Below are positions 34,901 through 46,400 of a stretch of DNA of 64,000 nucleotides, in pieces. Origin of the DNA: Marchantia polymorpha subsp. ruderalis. Taxonomy: Eukaryota > Streptophyta > Marchantiopsida > Marchantiales > Marchantiaceae. Below the pieces are notes generated by a model. That model ran no database searches, was not told the DNA's origin, and was given only the letters and a program-made list of their open reading frames with translations. The stretch lies in contig AP031351.1 in NCBI GenBank assembly GCA_037833965.1, forward strand, positions 22,766,501-22,830,500, written 5' to 3'. A program made the translations under genes and the position numbers. Every line of letters starts with the position of its first letter. The stretch's first letter is position 1.

Positions 34901-36600
34901 ATAGAACTTTTCACTCCATGATCATCCATATCACCATGTCTCTGCTCCAATTGCTCAATCCAAGCAACCGTACGAGTCTTTATGGTAGTAAGAACAACCA
35001 CTACGGATCTTCCAATTGCACAAGCATCAATTTCTAATTTCATTTGTAACGTCTTAACCATTGGAAGTAAGAACGTGATCTACATTTTGTTGAAAAAAAC
35101 TCAAAGAGATCTTTAATTTAATAGCAATTAAGCTATTTGTAGCCTAATTGATTGTAGCAACGAAGTTACAAATGATTTAATTTTTAAAAGTTCAAGTTGA
35201 ATGATATGATGGATGCAATGGCTAAACAATAATCTTATTGCGATTATTTAACATAAAAATTTAGCATAGCTTTCATTTTGAAAAGTACAAAGAAATCTTT
35301 GATTCAGTATCAAATTGTTGAGTTTTGTTGAACTGTGTGTGGGAAAAAATAGCTCTCAAGAAGACGACGTGACTATGATTACGAGCAACAAAAATCCATC
35401 ACACTGATACGACAACTTCATAAGGTGAAAAAAATCAAAAGGTATTTTCCGATAAAAAAAATTCTCTACATGAAAGAAATTGAAAATAAATAATTGCAAT
35501 TTTTTTCATATTTTTTCTTGGTTTTGTCCTTGGTGAATTTCAAAACAACATGATTTTTTTCTCTAAACGTAATCTCTCAATGAAATTCAGGTTGACAGAT
35601 AGCTTAAATGCATATTCATACAAATTTCTAAACAAAATATCAAAATAAAACAAAGTAATTTACTTTGTAGAAATTTGTCCAAGAGCAAACTTTCGGTACT
35701 TGTGAAACCCCCTTAGTTACAACACTCATAAATTTCCATCTACATATGATATAGACTTAAAATTAAATCTCAAACATACATCATCTTCCGTTCTACATTC
35801 AATAATAAATTTTAAAGATGCTTTGAAAAAATGTTTTTTTGTTCCTAAGATCATTTTTCTCTCAAACAGACGTCGTCTTGAATTTCGTTACTAACTGCTC
35901 CGTCGCCTCTGTCAAATCCCGCAACATTCAATGTCAAGTCACCTAGAAAAACAAAAAATAATAAAACACACACAAACTCTAAAAGAAACGCAGAATTACT
36001 CGAACTATCAACTTGTGAAAATGCAAAATTGGTACTAAGTGGAATGAGCTGCCCACTCTTTAATATATAGCATTTCAAGAAAACATTCAAAAGTAACACG
36101 TAATACATGAGTAGTACAACTTGAAAGTACGTACTACACTTGTAATTACAGACAATTATCAAAATGGAGCATAATGGTAAAGATCTGACTCCACGAGGAC
36201 AGAAACAACTCAGAGAACCAAGTAGTGTCACAAGTTAACATTCTATTGAGAAGTTTTACTTCTTAGACGCATGTCACTCCCAGAAGCGATTGCAATTGCT
36301 AAGTCCTAAGGCAGCACATTGCAAGCTGAAATCACACTCAAATCTTGAAATTCATCCAATGAGTCTCTACAGAAGCCATACGCGACTTTGCAATTTATAA
36401 TTAGGGGGAAAATTTTCCAAGATTACACAATTAGCCAGCTGCACCGAGCTTCCAATGTACAAATTTTCTTAAATCCTGAGCTACACTTTGCATCACTTAG
36501 ATCATCTGAATTGGATTCTCTACTTCAGATGCGGTATTTTTGACAAACTGAAGCAACTCACGCACTGTGACAAAACGCACAATTCACAAATGCGCAAAGT
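28981..36600. other. Long AT-rich transposon graveyard, mostly unassignable
   Basis: Very AT-rich to 30.8 kb. From 30.8 to 31.5 kb the sequence has LTR-like mixed composition. Between 31.5 and 33.2 kb several open frames (31492-31686 +, 32004-32417 +, 32977-33240 +) suggest a decayed retroelement interior, but I could not match a domain. A second such zone on the minus strand, 34.1-35.1 kb, carries protein-like frames, also unassigned. No host gene was recognised. Confidence 0.45.
29667..29692. repeat. Perfect hairpin with GAGA loop
   Basis: Arms AAGATTCTTAC and GTAAGAATCTT are exact complements around GAGA, a GNRA-type tetraloop if read as RNA. It stands alone in AT-rich DNA with no gene nearby. 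Confidence 0.8.
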
Positions 36601-36779
36601 AATGTAGACTGAAGACCGAGAAATTAACTGATGGAAAAGCCCTCAAAGGCAAAGCCTTGGATCTCTTTATTCCCGACTAACATCCGGAGGCATCACCCGC
36701 TAAGATGCAAGCTCCCAACAAGTGCGACGCCAACAGTCACAGCAGATGCCACGTCCGTTGAGTTCTATCTACTCATAAC

Positions 36780-37211
36780 CAAGCATGGTTGTATTAGGCG
36801 ACCGTATATACGGTCGCCTAAATTACCTAAAGTTTCTAAAGATTAGGCGATTAAATTAAGGGAATTAAGATTTGGCGTTTACATGGTATAACCAGTGGAC
36901 ACATATGCAAATGGATGGATTTTTAAATTTATTTTTTTAAACATTAAAGGTAAAAATTTTTAGGAATTTTTTTTTAAAAAAAATTTTCCATGAAAAAAAT
37001 TTTACTACATTAAATTAGCCTAAATTTAATTTTTAGAAATTAAATTGATCTAAATTACTTTTTAGTGTACTAAATTAGCCTAAAATAACTTTGTAAAGAG
37101 ACTAAATTTGCCTAAATTAATGTTTTTGAATAGACTAAAGTAATTTTTTTTAGTAGACTAAATTATACGTATTTAGGTAATTTAGGCGGGAGACTATTAT
37201 ATCCATGCCTG
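36780..37211. mobile_element. Non-autonomous hAT DNA transposon, 432 bp, with 8-bp target duplication
   Basis: The ends read CAAGCATGGTTGTA on the left and, as reverse complement, CAGGCATGGATATA on the right, a hAT-type CARGCATGG terminus. Further in, both ends share CGCCTAAATTACCTAAA as inverted copies. The flanks CTCATAAC (36772-36779 and 37212-37219) are an exact 8-bp direct repeat, the target duplication expected for hAT. The inside is AT-rich, has no transposase, and carries several copies of a CTAAATTAGCCTAAA-like motif that may be subterminal binding sites. It sits inside the coiled-coil fossil. The intact flanks suggest it arrived fairly recently compared with its host sequence. Confidence 0.88.
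36794..36821. repeat. Perfect 28-bp palindrome at the left end of the hAT element
   Basis: Each half is TTAGGCGACCGTAT followed directly by its exact complement, with no loop. The right end of the element has only one arm of this kind, so the left end gained or kept an extra inverted copy. Explains the odd GC-rich block in an otherwise AT-rich element. Confidence 0.9.
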
Positions 37212-37899
37212 CTCATAACCTATCCAAAACGGCTCACAATTCTAATTCTAAATTCTCCTTCATCTCCTTCAAACCAGAGATGAACGAGTTGAGCTTCTTA
37301 CTTAACTGACGATGCTCTTCAACTCCGTTGGTTGTCAATTTCTTCACTCGGCGCTCCAGTTCACTCAATTTTATCCACTTCAGGATCTAGATCTCCCACT
37401 TCACATAATCGCGAAGGCATCGATCTACCTTTGCGCACAACACAACATCCGTCCGCTGCTCTAAATGGAGGATTGTCGACTACGTCTCTATCAATATCTC
37501 TTTGGTCATGACCAACTACTCCTCAACTTCTGACAGTTGAGATCGCAATTGGCTACAATCCGCATCTAATTTCTTCCTACGTTCTAACTACGAAGACTTG
37601 ATAGCTTCGCAATCTTGCAACTCCTTCTCATCCAACACCAATTCAGCAGCATGCGATTGATCTCTTGTCGCTAGAGTTGCCGTCAGCTCCTCAGCGCGCT
37701 TCAATTCTCTCTCCAATACCTTCCGGAACACTTCCACTTTGTCATGAAGTTCCACAGTTACCTTATGAGCAATGCTGACGTCGATCTGAAGGTCCAAGTA
37801 CTCGAGCTGCGTCTTCGTATGAAGTAAACACACATAGCACACTTATTATTTATAATTTTTTTCCCTAACTTATAATCATACAAAACACTAACTACATTG

Positions 37900-39760
37900 T
37901 ACTCTCACATAAATTCCACGACAGCGAGAGTTCGTGACAGTCGTCAATGTTATGCATGCGAACGAGTGGATCACATTGCTGAGATCAACCAAATTTGACC
38001 GGTACTACAAGGAGTACGGTCCATACATCGACTATTGTTCAACAACATGAAGATGACAAAGTATGAAGAAGTTGAGGGTATGATTTTGAGAAACGTAGAT
38101 CTCGAGTAAACTTACCTCGCGGCCTTATTGGTTTCACAAAGCAAAGAAAGCGAGGTTGCAAGAAAATAATAGTTGAAAGTACATGAAAAGAGCAAAATGC
38201 AAACTCAATTCATTGTCATAGATGATTTGATGGAAATACACAAGGTGAAAGTTCTGATTGATCTGGAGCAACAGAAAATTTTGTGTCACAGAGTTGTTGT
38301 TATAAAGTTAAGTTCGATATTAATGAATGATGTGAATGAGAAAAGTTGAATTGTCAAACGGGCAAATTAAAGTTATAAAAAAATTATCATATACTGTAGA
38401 ATTATTTATAGCTAGATACAAGAAAAACATTGAGTGAAAAGTAATTAGCTTAGTTTGATATGATGTCATACTTGTAATATCATGGATTGAGCAATATAAT
38501 CCGAATGTAGATTTGACAAGAAAAATGATTACAAGTAGTGGCTGGAAGATATACATAGAGATAAAATTAGATTTCATAATAGAAATTTATCACTCTTTGT
38601 GATGGATAAAGCATCATTTTATAAACATAATGTATGTTTCCTTGGACTTAGAAGATATATTGGATTCACGGATAAACTTTACATCTAAGAGAACTTCAAC
38701 AACATTTTATGGAGTATGAAGATGTTTTTTGAGATAATCTATCTATAAGATTACCACCAAAGAGTTGAGTAAATCACAAGATTGACATGATTCTTGGAAG
38801 TACACCAACTTGCAAATCTGCATGTAACGAATTGAAACAATACAAAGTTCAAGTGGAATAGATGTTAAATTGGTATTCATTCAACCAAATATTTTATCTT
38901 ATGAAGCTCTAGTGTTATTTGTGAAGGATAAAAATGAATACATGAGACTATACATCACTATCTAAGATTGAATCAATAAACAATGAAAAACAAATATTCG
39001 TTATCTCGCCTCGTAACATGTTCATACTTCATCAAGCTTCAAGAACAAAATTACCACATGAGAGTATAAGAAGAAGTAATCATTGTGTTGGCAATAAAAC
39101 ACTACAAGCATTAGTTGGATGATAAAAAGATTGTGGTGTAGACAGATATTAAATCCTTGGTTTATTTAGAAATTCAAAATTATATATTTAAACAACAAAT
39201 TAGATGTACATAGTGGCGTCAATGCTTCAACATGAAGATTGCATATGTGGAGGGCAAGAAGCAAGTTGCGGATGCTCTCACACGCATGGCTTGTCTGAAT
39301 CATATTGTAGAAATAAAAACTCAAGCCGATTGGTGGAGCAAGATGACACATGCCACAAAGAAGTATGAAGAAATCATGAGAATAATACAAGATAGAAGTA
39401 TAGACAAGGTTAAAATGTTGGTGTTACACAAACAACTTATATGGATTTTGCAAGATCAAGAGTTCCGCACAATGATTTTATCAAAAATTTGTTATATAGC
39501 CATTGCATACCATGTGAAAGTGATGTATACCTTGAAGAGCATACAATAAGTTTATTTTTGGCTCAAACTACGAAAAAATGTTGAGTCTTACGTTCAAAGT
39601 TGTGTTGTTTGTCAACAAAACAAAGCAAATAATCAAAAACCAGTTGATTTATTACAGTCTCTTCTTATTCTAGAATAGCAAGAGACCGTAATAAGAAGTG
39701 GGAACATGATACTATGGATCTTGTATATGAGTTTTCAAAAGTTTAGTAGAAACTGATTAA
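37900..39760 (+). mobile_element. Ty3/gypsy fossil: protease end, RT start, RNase H end, integrase zinc finger
   Basis: Pieces of a gypsy pol gene lie in the right order. YDVILVISWIEQYNPNVD (about 38.46-38.51 kb) is the protease-to-RT linker; ALVLFVKDKNEYMRLYI (about 38.91-38.95 kb) is the start of RT; IAYVEGKKQVADALTRMA (about 39.24-39.29 kb) is the end of RNase H; and YVQSCVVCQQNKANNQKP (about 39.59-39.65 kb) is the second half of the integrase HHCC zinc finger. Most of RT and of integrase is missing. Many breaks; clearly old. The LTRs were not found. Confidence 0.85.
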
Positions 39761-39769
39761 TGAATGATG

Positions 39770-40470
39770 TTTTTGACAAATTGATTCTTCAATGAACTAC
39801 AAAATCAAAATATGTAGCAAAAGCGAAAGCTACTAAGGAGTCAATTTGGTTGAACAAACTCATCACGGAGATGAAAATAATCATTGATAGTATAACCATC
39901 TTTAGTTAGTTAGAACTAAAATAGAGGTTATTCAAGATGAAGGTTAATTACTTTAACATGCATTATTCATAGTTGTCACGTCAACAATCTGCATGTTTGG
40001 TAGATAGAGAGTGTGTGTTAATTGACAGTGTCACGATCCGTGTGCTTATTAGGTAGGGATTGAGAAAATTAATAAATTTGCTAGTTGAAAACGTCATGTC
40101 AGCAATCCGTGTGTTTGTTAGGATTATCCGCCATGTCATCCATCCATTATGAATGAAATGTATAATGGAATTGAGATCTTACATCTCTTTACTTGTTGGT
40201 AAGAGCTATGGAAGAAAAATCATAGTTTGAATTTTTTATTTTTAGAGTTTATGTTTTCATCTTTGAATAAAATTCTCTCTCATAATACTAATGTTATAGA
40301 TAATCTACATTATCATGATCAAAATGTTATTCATCTTGCAACTAACCAAATTATGTATCATAGAATGAAGAACATTGATATCCAATACATTTTTTTACAA
40401 ACAATACTAAAGAAGATGATTGAGGTTTTCAAGACAATAAATTCAATAAGTCTAATGCTTTTATCAAAGT
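39770..40470 (+). mobile_element. Ty1/copia fossil: RNase H in two pieces
   Basis: TTKSKYVAKAKATKESIWL (about 39.80-39.86 kb) is the STTEAEY...KEAIWL block of copia RNase H. QNVIHLATNQIMYHRMKNID (about 40.32-40.38 kb) is the next block (DNQSAI...HARTKHID). About 390 bp of other DNA, with LTR-like composition and a repeated CACGATCCGTGTG / CAGCAATCCGTGTG motif, separates them, so a second element may have inserted and decayed. Its plus-strand orientation matches the gypsy fossil just upstream. Dead. Confidence 0.75.
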
Positions 40471-40989
40471 GATTTCTTTAGAAATTTTTTAGATCATTGT
40501 GTTAATCTGAAAATTTTTCAAACTTAGAAAACACAAGTAGTTAGACTTAATAGTTAGTATTTGTGCTTGAAGCAATGACGTAGTTAGTGAGGTGAAACTG
40601 AGACACATCAACTGTTGGTTGAAACTATTTCCAATACAAATCTAGTTTGTACATATGTTTTATTTTATACTTCATATGTTACAACTTAGTTTTACTAAAT
40701 CCTTGTTTCTTTGTCTATGTTTTAGATAATTTTTTCTAGGATTTTCCGCTGGTAGAACATATGATTAATGGGAATTTGAAACTTCAAAACATGGATCAAA
40801 GGGAAGATGATCAGAATTTAATTCATGCGTTGAGCAAACTTAGATTGGATTTGTACATGTCATTCTAGTTAAGGTTTTTATTAGAATTGATTAGAATGTT
40901 TACTACTATAAAAGAACGCTAGTCTGAGTTCACTTCAAAACTTGTTGCTCATTTGTTCAAAAACATTTTATGAGAGAGATTCTACTTAT

Positions 40990-41185
40990 GTTAGCTTTGA
41001 ACATGGAGTAAAGCTTCTTGATTTTTCTTTCTACTTGAACATAATGACCGAGAGTACATTGTTTTTTTTACAATCTTTATCTTCTCAATGAAATTGGTTA
41101 GACATTGAGTTGCGGAAAGTTTGAAGTGTGTTGTCAAAGAGTTCCATGCTTCTTTAGAATTTGACATATAAAACTTGTCCAGCAC
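40990..41185 (-). mobile_element. Probable copia gag fossil
   Basis: A 64-residue minus-strand frame contains SNSKEAWNSLTTHFKLSATQ, which matches the KEAWDAL...HFE...S pattern of the UBN2-type gag domain of plant copia elements. It lies opposite in strand to the neighbouring copia RNase H, so it comes from another copy. Fragment only. Confidence 0.5.
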
Positions 41186-41479
41186 ATGTAATATACATCC
41201 ATATATACTCTTGGAGTTACTTGTACTTGTCTTGATTCAACCATAGTCTCTTTTTTATCAAATCCTTATAAATATCTATACTTAATATACTCTAGGATTT
41301 ATTCATGTGTACAAAAAAATTATAATGAAAAATTGATGACAAAATGATTTTCACTTTTAAATATCACATCTTGATGAATGTTTTGCAATTATTTTTCAAA
41401 ATTTGAAAAAGTTGCGTGAATATAGCACATAAAGAAGTTGGCTTTAATAGTATGCATAATTGATTGTGATCTATGCGGA

Positions 41480-42240
41480 GGATTCAATGATTATATCATC
41501 AACAATGTGGAGGGTAGGATGAAAAAATTGAGACTTCCAATTGTGTAACCAACATCTGGAAGTCTCAATTTCGAATTGACAATGGTTACACCATTGTCAT
41601 CACTGGTAAGAAGTCAAACAGCTACTTCAAGAGAAGGTGTCTAATTCCTGTCCAGAAGTTCATTGAATTAGAAAACAATCCCACCTGGAAGAAATCTCAT
41701 ATGATTGCGGATGAGCTCTTCACACTCTTCGTCAGCCACCAAGTAGACACCAACAAGCAAAGTTGCTCTACATAAACTTCGTGTCACTCATCAAGTCTCA
41801 CCTTGTCATCCACATTGTGTTGCCCCTCTACCAACAACGCAAGGTCTCGGTTAACATCACGATACCTCCCTCGATGCCGCCGACGATGAGCACCAAGGAC
41901 GGAAGCTTCTTTGTCGAGAAGGAGACGGGTCAGAACCGAAATCCTGGCTTTCAGTGATGTCTTGCAGTTGGAGCAAAAACCAGTACAGATTCCTTATGCC
42001 TCGTTGCCTCTATACTCGAACCGTTGAGGGCTCTGCATGAATCTTTTGCCAGCAAGCTGGCTACCCGTATGAACGCCAAGAACAACCCTAAAATGGCGAG
42101 GGTTTGTAGAAAAACTTGTCCATTATCGGAAGGCAGAGCTTGTGTAGAATGTTTCCACCCCTCTTGGTGTCAAGCTTTATTCGAGCATGTAATATTTAGA
42201 GAACAGGGTTATCGATCTTCTCGCAAAGAACGTTCTTAAG
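41480..42240 (+). pseudogene. Unassigned coding-like fossil, plus strand
   Basis: GC content and third-base use jump above the surroundings, and long stretches read as protein: RIDNGYTIVITGKKSNSYFK and NNPTWKKSHMIADELFTLF in one frame, then other frames with QRKVSVNITIPPSMPP and, towards the end, ESFASKLATRMNAKNNPKM. Frame use shifts along the segment, so it is broken in several places. I cannot place it in gypsy or copia gag or pol, nor in a host family. Treated as a fossil of unknown origin; a viral or virus-like source is possible but not shown. Confidence 0.4.
41525..41598. repeat. Two adjacent hairpins with crossed pairing
   Basis: Arms of 15 bases (AATTGAGACTTCCA core and its complement) at 41525-41539 and 41557-41571, and a second hairpin, GACAATGGT/ACCATTGTC around TAC, at 41578-41598. 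In addition GTGTAACC in the first loop (41543-41550) complements GGTTACAC in the second hairpin (41584-41591). Sits at the start of the unassigned coding-like segment. Confidence 0.7.
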
Positions 42241-42366
42241 GATTCTTGACTTGTAATTTCCTTGAGATTGTGTAATCAATGGCTGAGCTACGTGGTCCGC
42301 TGTAGAAGAGAGACGGCCAAACTAGCTAGGAAATTGAGCACTTGCACAAGAATATGTCACAGTTGA

Positions 42367-42525
42367 CATCCATGCATCTGTTAGTTAAGAGTAACAAACA
42401 CATAATCTCTCTGGGAACCTTGAATGATGCCAATCTATTGCTTGGGCATCCATGCATCTGTTAGTTAAGAGAAACAAGCATATAATCTCTCTGGAAGCTT
42501 GAATGATGCCAATCTACTCCTTGGG
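42367..42525. repeat. Tandem duplication, 2 x 80 bp
   Basis: Copy 1 is 42367-42446 and copy 2 is 42447-42525; both start CATCCATGCATCTGTTAG and differ at only a handful of positions. A third start (CATCCA) follows at 42526. Recent compared with the other repeats here. No gene overlaps it. Confidence 0.9.
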
Positions 42526-42540
42526 CATCCACAAAGGTAG

Positions 42541-45500
42541 ATAATCTACGAGTCTAGGATCAAGATTATTTCTAATCAGATATAGATATTGTATTCTGAA
42601 CGTTTATTATACGTGAAGTAAACCATTTCATCTTACGTTTCATTCTTTACATGCATGCACGAGCCCTACACTTTTTTTGTTTGGATTAATCTCCAAAGTG
42701 GGGAGGGGCCAGGAGTGAGGCATACTCCATCCAGATTTCTGCCTATGTCAGGATATTTCGGAACGTTCTGCCTCGAGAAGGGATTCACGAGCCATGCATA
42801 TTCCCGCAAAGAGATACTTGCAAATCAATCAGCTGGACGTTGACGTGTCTAGGAACTGAGGGATGGGGAGGAGAATACGATAGAGCCGATGGCACGGGAC
42901 CTAGGGAACAGAAGGAGAGTCGGACGGGCGTGAACTGGGTCCAGCTGCGACCTGCTAAACGAGGATGAGCAAGGACTGTGGCAGCTCTTTGTTCTGTTCC
43001 TCTGAGGCAAACAGAAGTAGAAATTCTGACCACACAAAACAAACAAGGATTGCATATCTTAAGCTCTGTGACCGACTTCTTCGTACCCCAAAACTCAGCG
43101 ACCGTACAAAAGTACTTCATCATGCCCCACCCGGCGCCACGAAACAATGAATGAGGTTTTCATCAGTCAACAGCATGAACACGTTTCGAAGAGTAAAACA
43201 ACATTTCACTTTTTTGGACGACTATGTCTAAAGAAGTCTTGGATCGAACTGACCCGAGAATAAATTCTTCACATCGATCAAAACTAAGCAGTGCTTTATT
43301 GTATCATGAACAATTTCAGCTTTGAATATGAAGAACGTGAAATTCTTGACACTGTATAAGAACGAAGATATTGATGGGCCAAATAAAACAGATCGAAACA
43401 TTCAATTCCCAAGAGAACATTAAAGATCTAGAATGTCACATACAAGCCGGTACTCAGAAGACACCCCAATATAATATTGTTTGTGCACCAAAAGTAAATG
43501 TTGCATCAGCGGTTGCATCAATATGTATCTTGGTTGTCTACATGTGTGGACATGATACTGATTTAGATATAAACGGTTTATGATTCTATTAATATACAAG
43601 GAATGATGCATAAATATTCATGATTACATTCACTTGGTAATATTTCTGATGTCGCATGAATACAGAATGAAAAGATAATGTTTTTATGTTTTGCGATATA
43701 TAGTTGTTGGGTATAGTATACGTACAAAATTTTCAAAATCATTGATCATTTATTTTTTCAGATATAAAGGAATGTAGCAATAACAATGAAGATCTTTAAG
43801 TTTAGAAATATCGAGAATATATTTTTTGATGCTGAAAATGTAAATAGTATATGAATGAAATTTTAACATGTCTCAAAGAGTTTGAGAAAACCTATCAAAT
43901 TCTGCTTTCAAATTATCATTTTTAAAATTTGTTGTCTAATTATGTCGAAATATGAACAGCCCTTTCTCTTCGAACAAATCTTCAAAGTCTAAACTATGAA
44001 ATGTGATTGCTTGTCTGATGTGATTATAGTTTATTATAACTTGATCATTCATATAAGTTATATAAAGTATTAAGGTTTTTTAATCATGATGTTATTAAAC
44101 TAGTCTTTTGATATTATTTTCATTTTTTCTTATATGAAAAAATAAAAAATAATTTTTATTAAAAGAATTAAAATTTTATTTCATGATAATTGAATGGTCA
44201 TTAATATTTCAGCTTTATCATAATATAATTAAAATTTTAAAAAAATTATCTAAACTTAAATATGATGTATTAATTCATTTATTTAATTTTTTAATATTAT
44301 AGATCAAATTAATCTACATTATATATGATGAATATATAAATAGTACTCTCCTAAAGGGGGTAATCTTAGATGATAAGTTCTCAATCTTAGATATCATCAA
44401 ATTTATGTAGCTCAGTTGTAAATAAAATCATTCGTTTGATCTTACATAATGCTATTATGAAAAATATGCAAATTATTTTGATTAATTGATATAAATAATT
44501 ATTAAAACTTAAAGTAATTATATGATTCAATATTTGCTGTTTTTTTAATATTGGCATGATATTTCTTCTATTTATTTGCGATCTAATATTGCAAATTATT
44601 ATTTTTATTAATATGTTATGTTAAAAAAACTGAAAGATATTTAATATTTTTATTTAAGATATTAGAACTATGCAATTTTTTACAGCATTAGATTTGATTT
44701 TAGATTGAAAAAACTTCACACGATAATATAATTTGGATCAATTAAAGTGAAATTTTATTTAATTCATATAGATATTTTTTAATCACAAAAATTTTATACA
44801 TAAAAAATGTTAATATAATTATTGAATTGTATGCTTATGCAATTTGTAAATAACGTCGTTAAATTTACATAATTGTAAAATATGTAAAGCATGTTGATAA
44901 GCATGATATTGCAATGCATTATTCTAGTTTTATTACTTCCTTATGATGTAACATAAACAAACTTACACAGAATAATCTTGCCAATTAATATTTTTTATCG
45001 CAAATTTTTATAATGATAAAGATAACACAACATAGATTTCAAGTTCATTGATGTGATGGCAATATGTAAGGTCAAAATGTTTTTGTAAGCATGGTTGAAA
45101 CAACTTTATAACATCATGATGATGACAAGTGGATACTAAAAGTTTTGAAGGTATCGATCATAAAAAGTAATATTCAATTCAATTTCAATCATGCCATAAG
45201 TTTTTTGCCGGGACTCGTTTTCAGCTTCCAAATGCAGAAGAAACAGAATTTAGAATATTGTCACTTGCTCAATAATAAAGCTTACCCCTCAAAATGGATC
45301 TGTAGTGAAAATGTATAAGAGGACTTGATTTTATTCTTTTTCCATACGTGATCTATTTTTCATCAAATTATTCAATTTAAACACAAGTTTTTTTGTACAG
45401 AATTAATATCCGATTTTGAATATAACTTTATACGATAAGAACCAAATCTTGAAAACTGGAAGTACCTGAGTTACAATCCATCATTGTTGACGTCTTACAT

Positions 45501-46400
45501 AAAGTCAGGAAAAAAAAATTTAATGAATGTTGGCTGTGATTTTTATTCACAAGTTATGATATACTCTTTTTTTATGTAAGTAGTTTTATTTTCACTCGGA
45601 AAAAATTGAAGTTGATAATTTAAAACAAAAGCTGTGGTGGGTTTCATTATGCTTGATCAACTGGTGTGTAATTATTTAATGTATTTAAGGTTTTCAATTA
45701 TTTTTTTTAAAAAATCATTAATCATGATGAAGTGAATTTTGCATAATTACTGCATAAAGTAATATAGAACTTGTATAAAAAATTCCAGATATAGGTTTTA
45801 AGGATTGTGTATGGAAAATTACATTCAAGGATAACTAAGTCAGTTCCACTAGAGAAAAAAGCTTTGTTTTGCTATTATTGTTTGAGACATAAGGATCAAT
45901 AATAGAAGCAAGAAACTCTGTCATTTTCTCCTGATCTCCAAGTAATTTACTTTTTTGCATGTTTTGTACCTATTTGGCTTTTTTGCATTGAAATTTTATA
46001 TCAAGTGGCTATCTCTCCTAACACATTTTTTTATATATTATAAGATTTTCTCATTGTAAAAAAACACCAATTTTTTTGGTGATCAATAACATGTTATATG
46101 ATCAATCATGACATGTTTATTTGCAGTTTTTGGGCCTTGTACACATGAAATATCATTTTTCATTTGTAGAAGATTTCATAAAATCATAAAACAAAGAATG
46201 TAAATAATTTGAAAAGTTTTAGTATGATACAAAAATGTGTTGAATAAAATAAGACCAATTTTATAGATTAACTCTACATTGAGATTCTAAATGTAAATAT
46301 ACATAGTCACGGCCATTCACGTCGTAAAGAGCATGAACAAAATAATCTTACATTTTATGAAATGAGGAAGATGATAGGGGAGCTTGAGACGATATGATAA
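42541..46400. other. Intergenic DNA, no gene recognised
   Basis: At 42.65-43.15 kb is a GC-richer patch with overlapping open frames on both strands (longest 42785-43147, minus, 120 codons) and no known motif. From 43.6 to 46.3 kb the DNA is AT-rich, with nothing readable. Confidence 0.45.

Larger units (their letters stand above)
36640..37850 (-). pseudogene. Coiled-coil-coding fossil, interrupted by a hAT element
   Basis: On the minus strand an 84-residue frame (37842-37588) encodes a strongly charged heptad-type coiled coil (for example VLERELKRAEELTATLATRD), and similar coiled-coil coding potential goes on downstream to about 37240. GC-richer, coding-like DNA goes on beyond the hAT element to about 36640. 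It resembles gag-like repeated proteins of moss retroelements, but a host gene relic is not excluded. It is broken in several places and is treated as a fossil. Confidence 0.45.

Noticed and set aside
42005-42025. tRNA B-box-like sequence on the minus strand
   Set aside because: Only part of the box fits and no cloverleaf arms can be drawn.
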